In this document: one piece after another, positions 23,071 through 33,108 of the stretch
Layout of the letters: every line of letters starts with the position of its first letter
How positions within the stretch are numbered: position 1 is the first letter of the stretch
Source: Lepus europaeus
Taxonomy: Eukaryota > Chordata > Mammalia > Lagomorpha > Leporidae
Assembly (NCBI RefSeq): GCF_033115175.1
Contig: NC_084838.1
Span: forward strand, 40,341,468-40,405,467
DNA: 64,000 bases
Direction of reading: 5' to 3'
Position numbers and translations under genes: made by a program
Notes under the pieces: model-generated
Databases searched by the model: none
The model's input: the letters and a program-made list of their open reading frames with translations, nothing else
Told to the model about the DNA's origin: nothing

Positions 23071-24057
23071 GGAGGACAGAGCCCACCATAAAAACCAGAA
23101 TCTAGACACTCCATGAGTAAGACAAAGTGTTGTGGCACTCAAAGCAGTGAAACTAAAGTTGGATCAACAGCTGTGTCCTTTGCTTGCTTCTTAACATATA
23201 GCTCTGTCAGTGCTTACTGACTGGGAAGACTGAACACTCCACACAAATTCCTAACTGGCAGAAAACAATTTCATGTGGCTTTCTCACAGCTGGAGCCAGA
23301 GCATCAACATCACTCTTCAGCATCAGCTTGCAGGCTGCAAAGCCTAGTGATAAGCACAAGAACCCTCTGCCATGATTATTCGAGTACCTGGCATGTACAA
23401 TGCACTAACAACATGCTGGGCTCCATAGTACACAGGGGAGGAGAGCAAATTCTGGCCTCAAATACTCACAGCTGTTTCATAATCTGATAATTGTGCATGA
23501 CAAACCTCAGACCATAACTCTGAAAATAGCATGACTATAATCATAACAAAATGGAACAGCCATTGGCAAAATTTGTTTTCTAGTTATCACTTCCAGAAGG
23601 AATTCCATAACACTATTAGGGGAAGAGAAGAGAAAACTCTCTCAACTTCCAGCCACTAAACCTCAAAATTACCATCATCTGCATCCATACTTTCTCCTCT
23701 CCTGTTACAAAGTGTTTCTCCTTCTGTCCACAACTGATCCATTCCACCTCCTCAGAGACTTGACTGTAATCACTTGAACTTTCTCCTTTATCTTCAACTT
23801 CTCCATTCAGTCCTTTCCCTCTGGCACTTAATAATAAATTCAAGTCCTCCTTTCATCTTTAAGAAAATTCTTGCATATATAGTCTTTGCCTCTTAGTTCA
23901 ATTCAGTCTAGCTTTTATCCCTGAAACTTTTCTTTCCAAGGTCCCCAATGACATCTTACTGTGTCTTACTCTTGGTTTTGGACTATTCTTCCTCTGTCCA
24001 AACCTTAAATCGTCCCTGCTTCCCCTCAAAACCAAATGCTAGGATCCCTTTCCTTCT
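23071..24057. other. DNAI1 intron 1
   Basis: Unassigned. About 23640-24050 is pyrimidine-rich and faintly L2-like (AAGGTCCCCAATGACATCTT). Confidence 0.45.
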
Positions 24058-24297
24058 TTTTTAAAAATTTTGTTTATTAATGTATGTGAATGTCAGAGTT
24101 AGAGCGAGAGCGAGAGCGAGAGAGAGACGGGTCTTCCATCTGCTGGCTCACTCCCCACATGGCCACAAGGGCCAGGGCTGGGCCAGACTAAAACCAGGAG
24201 CAAGCAGCCTCATCTGCGTCTCCCACGTGGGTGCAAATGCCCAAGGACCTGGGCCATCCCCTGATGCTTTTTCCTGGAGACATTAGTAGGTAGCTGG
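24058..24297 (-). mobile_element. CSINE, antisense, head missing
   Basis: Tail module with an unusual hexamer (GAGAGC)3 at about 24103-24122. The core follows, and the element stops after GACATTAGTAGGTAGCTGGA without the tRNA-like head. Confidence 0.8.
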
Positions 24298-24354
24298 AAG
24301 ATCCCCTTCCCAGATCCCACATCCTTCCATAGGGATAACCTATGCTACTTTTCC

Positions 24355-24470
24355 CATATTTTATCATTCATTCAACAATCATTCATTGAGAGCTTCTAAC
24401 ATTATAACCACTGTGTTTGAAGCTAAGAATGCAGAGCTCACAATCTAATGGAGGAGATATACAATAATGA
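24355..24470 (-). mobile_element. L2 3'-end fragment, antisense
   Basis: TTCATTCAACAATCATTCAT, then GAGCTTCTAACATTATAACC and AATCTAATGGAGGAGATAT. Confidence 0.55.
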
Positions 24471-24486
24471 AATATTTACACAAATA

Positions 24487-24750
24487 GGGGGCTAGCATTG
24501 TGGCATAATGGGTAACGCTGCCACATACAATACAGGCATCCCACATCAGCACTAATTTGAGTCCCTGCTGCTCCACTTATGATCCAGCTCCCTGCTAATG
24601 GCCTGGGAAAAGCAGTGGAAGATGGCCCAAGTGTTTGGGGCCCCACACCCACGTGGCAGACCCGGATGAAGCTCCTGGCTACTGGCTTCAGGCTTTGGCC
24701 TGGCCCAGTGCTGGCTGTTGTGGCCATCCAAAGAGTGAACCAGTGGATGG

Positions 24751-24794
<44 letters not shown>

Positions 24795-24846
24795 CATCTC
24801 TCCATCTCTCCCTCTCTCTAATGTTGACTTTCAAAAATAAATAAGT
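24487..24846 (+). mobile_element. CSINE, older, with (CT)n
   Basis: GGGGCTAGCATTGTGGCATA head, expanded CT tract at about 24756-24789, AAAAATAAATAAGTA end. Confidence 0.9.
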
Positions 24847-24847
24847 A

Positions 24848-25175
24848 GGCGCTGGTGCCATGGCTCACTTGATTAATCCTTTAATCCTCTGCCTGTGGCA
24901 CCAGCATCCCATATGGGTGCCGGATCCTAGGTCCGGTTGCTCCTCTTCCAGTCCACCTCTCTGCTGTGGCCCAGGAAGGCAGTGGAGGATGGCCCAAGTG
25001 CTTGGGCCCTGCACCCACATGGGAGACTGGGAGGAAGCTCCTGGCTCCTGGCTCCAGATCAGTGTAGCTCCGGCTGTAGCCGCCATTTGGGGGGTGAACC
25101 AACAGAAGGAAGACCTTTCTCTCTGTCTCTCTCTCTCTCACTAACTCTATCTGTCAAATAAATTAAAAAAAATTT
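24848..25175 (+). mobile_element. CSINE, intermediate subfamily
   Basis: GGCGCTGGTGCCATGGCTCA head with a duplicated TTAATCCT, CTGTCAAATAAATT tail. Inserted directly behind the previous CSINE. Confidence 0.9.
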
Positions 25176-25250
25176 TTTTAAATATAAACAAATAAATAAA
25201 TAAGTAGCTTAAAAAATCTAAAAAGAATTACACAAATAAGTGAATAATTT

Positions 25251-25573
25251 GGGCCGGTGCTGTGGTGTAGTAGGTTAAGCCTCTGTCCGTAGCATCTGCA
25301 TCCCATACGGGGGCCGGTACGTGTCCTGGCTGCTCCTCTTCCAAATCAGCTCTCTGCTTATTGCCTGGGAAATCAGCAGAAGATGGCCCAAGTGTTTGGG
25401 CTCCTGCACCCACATGGGAGACCTGGAAAAAGCTCCTGGCTATTCACTTCAAATCAACCCAGCTCCAGCCATTGCAGCCATTTGGGGTGTGAACCAGTGG
25501 ATAGAAAATCTTTCTCTCTGTCTCTCCCTCTCTCGGTAACTGCCTCTTAAATAAATAAAGTCTTTTTAAAAAA
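25251..25573 (+). mobile_element. CSINE, older
   Basis: GGGCCGGTGCTGTGGTGTAG head to AAATAAATAAAGTC. TSD ATAAGTGAATAATT (about 25236 and 25574). Confidence 0.93.
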
Positions 25574-25575
25574 AT

Positions 25576-26859
25576 AAGTGAATAATTACAAACTGTGATA
25601 CTTGTTATAGAAGAAAGGAACACACTGAAATGAAACTATGTAACAGAGGAACTTTACCTCTATTTTCAATAACAGGACGGGAGGCATCAGAACAAGTTGT
25701 GGGGATTAATCTTTGGGTTGAAATCTTAGCAATGAGAACATGTGTGAAGGACAGTGTAGAGATATCCCAGAGACAGGGGACAGTACACAGAAGTGAAATA
25801 CAGCAATAACAGGGGACAGTAATACAAGTTTTTGAAATCAAGACGGGCCTCAGCCCATAACCTGAAGAGTTATCTAAAAATTCAGTCCCTATCCTAGGAA
25901 CGATGAAGTCACAGAAGAGCTCTAAACAGAAGATGGCATAATCAGAACAACAGTTTAAAAGGATCATTTTTGATGCAGTGCAGCGAATGGATTGGAAAGG
26001 GCGTGAGCAGAGGAAGGGAAGCCCACTTACCAGGCTTTCATAGCATTCTGGGTGAGAGATGATTTTAAGTCGTGCTAGGGAGGCAGCGGTGAATATGAAA
26101 AAAAAAAATGTTGCTTGATTTGAGAAATGTTTAGGAGGTAAAGGGATGAATGATCACAAGGATGACACTGAGGCAAAAGGTCACAAAAGTGGGGTTCTCT
26201 TATTTTGGGATACAAAAACAAGTCAACCTCCCCGCACTCTGCTCATGTTCTGTCCTTTCTTCTGTGGCTCCCAGGCCCCACCACCAGACTCAGAATCTCT
26301 GAATTATGCAAGACTTTCCTTTTTGCCTCATACCTAATCATGCCCCTCACCCCTACTGTAGTCACCCTTCATTTAGAACAATATTTCTAAAAGTACTGTA
26401 CCATAGGGGCCTCTTGAGAGACCTTAAAATGATCTAAAATATAGGTCTTCGCTTTGTTTTTTTATAGGCAAATGACGTAAAATTCCTGACTTTGATTTTT
26501 CTTTTATGTTAACCAACTGAGTTATAAAGGGGTACTAAAATTTGTTAGTCATAAACTAAAATTAGCTTTTAACTGGAATTCACAGAAGACTCTAATTCGG
26601 TTTTCTACTAAGAAGTCTGGCTGCCAGGCAATGTTTGGCAGTGCTGCAAAGCTCCTCCTGCACATGCACACATGTAGCCAGTTGGCATTCTCACAATTTT
26701 CAGGAAGGACACTTTGTTATTGGGGCATTAACAGTGATGCTTTGAGCTGGTCATGGTTTATGGTGCCTGATATTCATGCATTTTAATTCTAAATTATGAT
26801 TCATGGAGCTCCATCATGACCAATTTAATATGCCATGGGTTATTTGATTAACTCTATAT
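25576..26859. other. DNAI1 intron 1
   Basis: Unassigned intron. About 25.7-26.1 kb is purine-rich and could be an old antisense L2, but I cannot support that. Confidence 0.45.
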
Positions 26860-27660
26860 GGTAAAGGGATGCACCTCTCTGACCTTATCTCCTGCCTGTT
26901 TCCCCCTCCCTTCCTTGCTGATCTACAATATGTGTAGCAGGCTCCCATCTCAGGCACTTTACATTTGCTATGCCATTTGTCTGAAATGCTCCCACCACCA
27001 TCCCTGCCCCCTACACCCCCAGGTCTCAAATAGCTAACTCTCTCATTAAAATATATATATATTTATTTGAAAAGCAGAGTTACAGAAAGACAGAGAGGGT
27101 GACACAAAGAGAGAAAGAGATCTTCTATCCACTGGTTCACTTCCTAAATGGCCACAATGGCCAAAGCTGGGCCAGATGGGAGCCAGGAGGCTGGAACTCC
27201 TCTGGGGTCTCTCACATAGGTGGCAGGGGTCCAAACACTTAGGCCATCTTTCACTGCCTTCCCAGGTGCATTAGCGTGGAGCTGGATCAAAACTGGAACA
27301 GCAGGGATTCAAACAAGTACTCATCTGGGATGCTGGCATTGCAAGTGGTGGTTTATCCTGCTGTGCCACAACACTGGACACTAACTCTCTCCTTTCTTTC
27401 AGATCTCTGCTCAAATGTCATCTCTGTGATGCCTTCCCTGACCCCCATTTAAGTCATAATCTTCTGTTTTCCTGTTCCTAGTCCACTTCCCTGATTTATT
27501 TTTCTCCTTGGCATCTATCACCATCTGATATACTTTGTCTTGTTTGTTGATAGTTTACCTCCAAGTAAAAGCAAAGCTCCATGAAAGTAATCATTTTTAT
27601 TTTATACCACAGATATCTAGAACAGTGCTTGGCATAGAGTAGGTACTCAACAAATAATTA
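26860..27660 (+). mobile_element. L2 3' region, interrupted by a CSINE
   Basis: GTCTGAAATGCTCCCACCAC, then (after the CSINE) GCTCAAATGTCATCTCTGTG, GATGCCTTCCCTGACCCCCA and GAACAGTGCTTGGCATAGAG. The order is the L2 consensus order, ending at GTACTCAACAAATAATTATT. Confidence 0.7.
27045..27378 (-). mobile_element. CSINE, older, antisense, in L2
   Basis: TTTATTTGAAAAGCAGAGTT to CCACAACACTGGACA. TSD CTAACTCTCTC on both sides (about 27032 and 27380). Confidence 0.92.
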
Positions 27661-27664
27661 TTGG

Positions 27665-27965
27665 GGAAGGAGCAGGCATTTGACAGGTTAAGATGTCCGT
27701 GTCCCATATATTGAAGCACTGTGTCTGAGAGCCAGCTTCACTGCCAGTTCCAGCTTCCTGCTAATGCGGACCCTGTCAGGAAGCAGGTAATGGCTCAAGT
27801 GGTTAGGTCCCAACCATCAACTTGGGAGTCCTGGATTGAGTTCCCAGCTCCTGGCTTCAGCCTGCCCAGCCCCAGCCATCATAAACATTTGAGGAATGAA
27901 CCAGCAAATGGGAGTTCTTTGTCTGTCTCCATCTCTCTGCTGTTCAAAGAAATATTTTCTAAAAC
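27665..27965 (+). mobile_element. CSINE, oldest type, diverged
   Basis: GGAGCAGGCATTTGACAGGT head. The core is recognisable (AAGCAGGTAATGGCTCAAGT) but the tail is decayed. Confidence 0.75.
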
Positions 27966-28239
27966 AATTATTGAATTAGAATAAATATTTACATCATCAG
28001 TATTTTTTGTCTCATAGTCTTCAACACTTAGCTCTTAAGGCATGGACATATGTGGTTAATTTGAATCACTCATGGCCCTACTGGCTATGATATAAACACA
28101 CACTAGGAAAAACATATTTTTCTGTGACATTTCTTCATCATCACTCTCCACTATGTTCCCCATCCCTGGCTTATTGCTTCCTATCCTTTGAACTTAGTCA
28201 AATGAAATTTTCCAAAGAATAGCTCAAGGCATTCAGAAT

Positions 28240-28680
28240 TCAGATTCAACTCATTTTTCTCAGAATTTAATATATTCCAGGCATTGTGCTAGGTATGAGA
28301 GAATCAACAATGAACAAGCAGACATGATCCTTGCCATAACCGAGTTTATAGTCTCATGAGGATATCATCCTTTCCTGCCTCCAGAAGAGGGCCTTAATCC
28401 CTTGGAGGAGAATATGAAAGCCAAGCTGAGACCTGAAGTATAAGCAGGAGATGAAGGAGAGATTTGAAGCAGAGGGGAATAGAGCAGGTGGCTGCAGACA
28501 GAAAAGATTATACCAGGCAGTTTTAAAGACCTGGGGGAGAAGGAGAGTGTAGATACCACTTTCCAGAAAGTTAAGGCAGTCCAGTGTGCTGGAGTTGTGG
28601 AATTTAACAGGAGCACAAATCCCATATCAGAGTGTCTGGGTTCAAGTAGAAAGGAGGCAAAGGCCAGACTGTACAGGGTT
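28240..28680 (-). mobile_element. L2-like fragment, antisense
   Basis: TTCCAGGCATTGTGCTAGGT, then CAGACATGATCCTTGCC and AAGCTGAGACCTGAAGTATA. This order is common in antisense L2. Confidence 0.5.
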
Positions 28681-28718
28681 GTAGGCCATTCCAACCAAAC
28701 TGGATTTTGTGAATTTCT

Positions 28719-29076
28719 TTTTTTCTTTTTTTTTTTTTTTTAAATTTTTGACAGGCAGAGTGGACAGTGAGAGAGAGAGACAGAGAGAAAGGTCTTCCTT
28801 TTGCCATTGGTTCACCCTCCAATGGCCGCCGCGGTAGCGCGCTACGGCCGGCGCACCGCGCTGTTCCGATGGCAGGAGCCAGGTGCTTCTCCTGGTCTCC
28901 CATGGGGTGCAGGGCCCAAGCACTTGGGCCATCCTCCACTGCACTCCCGGGCCACAGCAGAGAGCTGGCCTGGAAGAGGGGCAACCGGGACAGGATCGGT
29001 GCCCCGACCGGGACTAGAACCCGGTGTGCCAGCGCCGCAAGGCGGAGGATTAGCCTAGTGAGCCGCGGCGCCAGCC
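28719..29076 (-). mobile_element. CSINE, young, antisense
   Basis: Poly(T), GACAGGCAGAGTGGACAGTG to GCGGCGCCAGCC. TSD CCAAACTGGATTTTG before and after (about 28695 and 29076). Confidence 0.95.
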
Positions 29077-29649
29077 CCAAACTGGATTTTGGGGACTTTA
29101 TCCTGAGAACAACAGGGAGCTACCACAAAGCCTGATCAATGAATTATAGGAATAAATGGTATTTAAACTCCTTTCCATCCCTTAAGAAACCCAATCCTGA
29201 TCCTCCCTCATCACAGGAGGCATCCAACTCCAACTCCCACCTGCCTCCTCCATAAAGCCCTTCTGCTGCTCCAACCTGCGTGCCTCTCTCTCTTTCAGCC
29301 CTAGGATCCCACCCTCCCTCTACTTTGTTGGCTAGTGTTCTGTCTCCCTTCTCGAACAGAATCCCAAGAGGACAGGGACAACTTCTGAAACATCTCTAGG
29401 TGTTAGCAATGACCCAAATTGAACTTCACTGAGACAACAGGGTGATGAAAACAGCAACCTAGCACAACCCAGCCTTTTCTCACACCCCCACACACCAACA
29501 TTTATTTTGGTAAACATTTTGTATTAAAACAACTCTTTCCTCCAGAGACGGTGCTGATGTGTGCAGCTGACCCCTACTTTCTCTGCTTCCTGCCTGCTGT
29601 CACCTGTCTACAATGTCTTCCCCTAATAGTCTGGGGAAACTCATCCACA
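29077..29649. other. DNAI1 intron 1
   Basis: Nothing recognised; mainly pyrimidine-rich unique sequence. Confidence 0.5.
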
Positions 29650-29910
29650 AGCTTGTTCAAACTGCAAGCTGATGGAAAAGGCAAACATAACCTAGTGACA
29701 GAAAGCAGATCAGTGGTTCCTGGAGTTGTGAGGTAGGAGATAAGGAGAAGTGGCCAGCATGAGGCACAGGGCACTTTTCCGGCAAGAGGAAATATCCTGT
29801 ATCTTGATTGTGGTGGTAGTTCGCGAGTGAATAAATCTGTCAAAACCTCTCAACCCATCCATTTTGTCGTATGTAAACCAAATCTGAATATAGTTGGTTT
29901 AAAAACAAAC
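29650..29910 (+). mobile_element. L1M 3' UTR fragment
   Basis: GATCAGTGGTTCCTGGAGTT, then ATCTTGATTGTGGTGGTAGT and TCGTATGTAAACCAAATCTG match the end of L1M elements. Confidence 0.65.
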
Positions 29911-30270
29911 TGCCAGGGTGAGTATTTAGCTTAGCAGTTAGGATGCCAGTTAAGACCTTGCATCTTGGGGTGGGCTCTGTGGTGCCACAGCTTGGGAAAA
30001 CCACAACTCATATTGGAAAGACAGTCAAGTCTAGGCTCCTCTGCTTCCATCCAGTTTCCTGCTAATGCATCCCAGGAGGCATGCGATGATGGTTCAAGTA
30101 CGTGGGCCCCTGCCATCCACATGGGAGACCTGTATGGAGCTCCTGATTCCTGGCCAAAGCCTGGCCCAGTCCTGGCTGTTGTGGCTATCTGGAGAGTGAA
30201 CGAGTGGATAGAAGATCTCTCTATCTCTTTCTCTCTGCCTTTCAAGTAGATGAAAATAAATTAAAAATAC
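29911..30270 (+). mobile_element. CSINE, oldest type
   Basis: Diverged head with what looks like a duplicated 5' part (TTAGCTTAGCAGTTAGGATG and GGGTGGGCTCTGTGGTGCCA). Core GATGATGGTTCAAGTACGTG; tail AAATAAATTAAAA. Confidence 0.75.
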
Positions 30271-30313
30271 ATTTTTAAAAAGAAAATATTAGCCATTATT
30301 AAAAAAAAAAAAA

Positions 30314-30575
30314 CCCTTGCATTCTATATCAGAGTACCTAGATTCAATACCTAGCTCCAGCTCCTAACTCCAGCTTCTTGCTAATACGTATGCACCCTGG
30401 GAGGCAGAAGATGATGGCTGAAGTGGTTGGGTCTGTGTCACTCTCATGGGAGACATGGGTTGAATTACCAGCTACCACCTTCAGTCTGGCTCAGTCTCAG
30501 CTGTTGCAGGCATTTAAGGAGTGAGCCAGTGGATGACATTTCTCTCTTTCTCTTAAAAAAATAAATAATTTTAAA
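30314..30575 (+). mobile_element. CSINE, oldest type, 5'-truncated
   Basis: Core GGGAGGCAGAAGATGATGGC to AAATAAATAATTTT. No head. Confidence 0.75.
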
Positions 30576-30862
30576 AACTGCTTGTAAGTTAAGGGTTAGA
30601 AGGCACAAACACAGTACATGAGCTTTAAAACACAGCTCAACCCCAACATGAAAGTAGGACATAGCCATACAGGAATAGTTGCCTCCCAATAGCTGCAGAG
30701 ATCCAAGAACCAGGTCTGTCTGCTACACAAGGCCAAGTGCAAGAAGGAGAGGAGCCAAGGCTAATATGAAGGATGCCAGGCCAAAACACAAGCATACTTC
30801 AGAAAAGTTCATGGAGAGTGGAATTAAAAGTAAATGTATTTTGGAATAAAATTTTGAAATTG

Positions 30863-31202
30863 GGGCCAGCACTGTGGTGTAGTGGGTTAAGTGGCCGTCT
30901 GTATTGCTAGCATCCCAAATGGGCACTGATTCGAATCCTGGCTGCTCCACTTCCAATCCAGTTCCCTGCTGATGGCCTGGGAAAGCAGTTGAAGATGGCC
31001 CAAGTCCTTGGGTCCCTGCACCTGTATGGGGGGCCCAGAGGAAGCTCCTGGCTCCTGGCTCTGGATGGGCTCAGCTCTGGCCATTACAGCCATCTGGGGA
31101 GTGGACCAGCAGATAGAAGATATTTCTCTCTGTATCTCTCTCCCTCTCTCTCTATCTCTGTGTAACTCTGCCTCTCAAATAAAAATAAATAATTCTCTTT
31201 TA
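30863..31202 (+). mobile_element. CSINE, older, full length
   Basis: GGGGCCAGCACTGTGGTGTA head to AATAAAAATAAATAATTC. TSD AAATTTTGAAAT before and after. It is the last CSINE before the promoter region. Confidence 0.93.
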
Positions 31203-32261
31203 GAAATTTTGAAATCCATATGGTTTTTATTTTTTGGTAATACACATTTTCCATGAACTTTCTGAAGACCCCACACAAGTCGAGTCATAAATAGCATGAG
31301 CAAAGATTTGCTCTCCAAACCTCACTATGCCTAGGCCCAAGTGAAGTAAATTTAAAATAGGTAAATAAAGTCCTGCTTTACAGAGGTCGAAGTTGCACAT
31401 TAGCCCCAGGCTAGTCATTCATAAATGGCTTGGGAAAACTGGTTCCTGAGGACCAAATGGTTTACCACAGGGTTTCTCAAGAAGCTGGGGCTACCTGCCC
31501 TCCCACAGTGATGCTGGGGAAGAAGGCAGACCTCGGCTCTGGGACTCCTGGGCTTCCTATGAGCAGGGCTGATTGAGTCCCCAGAGTGGACCAGGGCTCT
31601 CAGGGAAGAGACACATGAGGCTCTTGCAACAGCTGGGGGCCTGTGTTTGCACTGTGCTGTGTGTGAAGAAGAGGCCAGGGCCTCCAAAAAGGGTCTCTCT
31701 CCTCTCCTCTGCCTGACATCTGTCCTCACAGCTCTCCCAGCACAGAAAAGCCAAACCCAGCTCCAGCACAGAATCCGCTCCGTGTCTCATGTACAGCTCC
31801 CTTGATTCCCTTTGTGGATTCCCAAACGGCAAGGCCCAAACCGCGAGGCCCACATAGCCCAGCGCTGGGCACACAGCAAAGGGCTGGACAAATAAGTCCC
31901 CTGAAACAATGTGAGGGCAAGGAGGAATAGGCTGGGGGGACTCGGGGTGGGGGCTAAGGAGGATGGTCAGGACAGGTTTGTGGAGTGAGGAGGTGGGAAT
32001 AGTGAAAGACAAGTGAGAGGGAGTGAGAAACAAAGGACTGAGGCAATATGAGAGAGGAGGCCGGAATCTGTGGGAGAGGGCAAGACAGAGTCAGTGGTCA
32101 GTGAGAGCGTGGGTAGTTGGGGGAAGGGGGCACAGAGGAAAGAAAGTTAGGAGTCAACAGGGCAAAGAAGATCGGGGATGAGTAGAAAAGGGAAGGCCAG
32201 TGGTCACTGGCGGCAAAGGTCACGGGGTCATCCCGAGAGGGCAAGTCAGGGTGTGGGTTAC
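31203..32261. other. DNAI1 intron 1, 5' end, CSINE-free
   Basis: Unique sequence next to exon 1 with no visible repeat. From about 31.9 to 32.2 kb it is purine-rich. A plausible place for intronic regulatory elements. Confidence 0.5.
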
Positions 32262-32288
32262 CTGCCTACGAGGCTGTTTCTGGGGCAT
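32262..32288 (-). CDS. DNAI1: DNAI1 coding exon 1 (N-terminus of axonemal dynein intermediate chain 1)
   Basis: DNAI1 is a WD-repeat intermediate chain of the ciliary outer dynein arm. Read on the minus strand, the first in-frame ATG gives MPQKQPRRQ and ends at a GT donor (CAG|GTAACC, GT at 32261-32260). Seven further in-frame codons upstream (32289-32309) read VLPASAK. Together, VLPASAKMPQKQPRRQ aligns with the 16 human exon 1 residues as I remember them (MIPASAKAPHKQPHKQ). The codon at the human Met1 position is GTG here, so I start at the Met of codon 8, which has A at -3. The same frame upstream has no ATG before a TGA at 32409-32411. The intron is phase 0. The 5' UTR lies between here and the X-box at 32.50 kb. 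Identity is secure from exons 2-4; the exact start is inferred. Confidence 0.85.
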
Positions 32289-32500
32289 CTTGGCAGAAGC
32301 TGGAAGCACCTCAGCCCCTGGGGAGCCTACGAAACACTCCCTCTCCTGAGGACAAGAAGTTTTTCCGTCTCCTCGACCACACACAGGAAATCCGGACTCT
32401 CTTGCACTTCAATTCCCAGGCGCAGGGGTTCTCTAGGGACAGCCGTCGTCGTTTGGGTCCTGGTGCCCTTGTAGGACAGAATCGGCTCCTCCCTGACGCG

Positions 32501-32513
32501 GTTACCCAGCAAC
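32501..32513. promoter_or_regulatory. RFX X-box (GTTACCCAGCAAC)
   Basis: The 13-mer matches the X-box consensus GTNRCC-N(0-3)-RGYAAC at every fixed position with a 1-bp spacer. RFX factors, often with FOXJ1, drive motile-cilium genes through such sites. It lies about 213 bp upstream of the DNAI1 start codon, as expected for an outer-arm dynein gene. Function is inferred from motif and position. Confidence 0.75.
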
Positions 32514-32607
32514 CGACGGGCGGCCTAGGCGCAGGCGCCGCTGGCGCCCCCTCTCGGCACGGGGAGGAGGCGGAGCCGGGCGCGCGAGGACACGCCTGCT
32601 CCGCTAA

Positions 32608-32618
32608 GCCCCGCCCCT
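32608..32618. promoter_or_regulatory. GC box (Sp1/KLF-type)
   Basis: GCCCCGCCCCT inside the CpG island, between the X-box and the FAM219A side of the promoter. Confidence 0.5.
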
Positions 32619-32731
32619 CAGGAATAATATGCCGGACGGCTGCGCGCGTTCAGAACTGCATGTGGGAGGGGCTGGGGCGCTCAGACACCTCCTCCTCATG
32701 AATAATGCAGCATCCGGGCGGTGTCCCGGAC

Positions 32732-32740
32732 CCGGAAGTG
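32732..32740. promoter_or_regulatory. ETS/GABP-type site
   Basis: CCGGAAGTG, a canonical ETS core typical of TATA-less bidirectional promoters. It lies about 310 bp upstream of the FAM219A start. Confidence 0.5.
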
Positions 32741-33048
32741 GAGTTGCCGAGTCACCGCAGTGGCTGAGTTGCTGACAGGAGGCGGCGGCGGAGGAGGAGG
32801 CGAGGCAAGACCTGCGGCTCGGCCTGGCCTCAGCCGCGATAGAACTAGGCAAGCCCACCTAGTCACGCCGGCCTCGCAACCTCTCGCCCTCCCCGCCCCC
32901 TCTCCATCTGCCTGGTCGCCTGCCCTCCCGACTCCTCCGGGGCGGCCTAATCTGCACTACCCGCCGGGCTCCTGGGGCCGCCGCCCCGTGCGGTCCCGTC
33001 GGCGTCCCTCGCCGCGCCCGGCCCCCGGCCCGCTCTCCCGCCGGCACC

Positions 33049-33108
33049 ATGATGGAGGAGATCGACCGGTTCCAGGTGCCCACCGCGCACTCGGAGATGC
33101 AGCCGCTG
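33049..33108 (+). CDS. FAM219A: FAM219A coding exon 1
   Basis: Twenty codons, MMEEIDRFQVPTAHSEMQPL, are followed directly by a GTGAGG donor (33109). This matches the N-terminus of FAM219A (formerly C9orf25), a small, largely disordered vertebrate protein of unknown function. The location, head-to-head with DNAI1, agrees with the human 9p13.3 gene order. The start has a good context (CACCATGATGG), and either of the two tandem Met codons could be used. The intron is phase 0. I could not find exon 2 (expected to start with Asp-Pro) in the remaining 31 kb, consistent with a very long first intron. Confidence 0.9.

Noticed and set aside
32327-32512. Possible upstream ORF in the DNAI1 5' UTR (- strand)
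   Set aside because: The first codon is TTG, not ATG, so there is no support for a conventional uORF.
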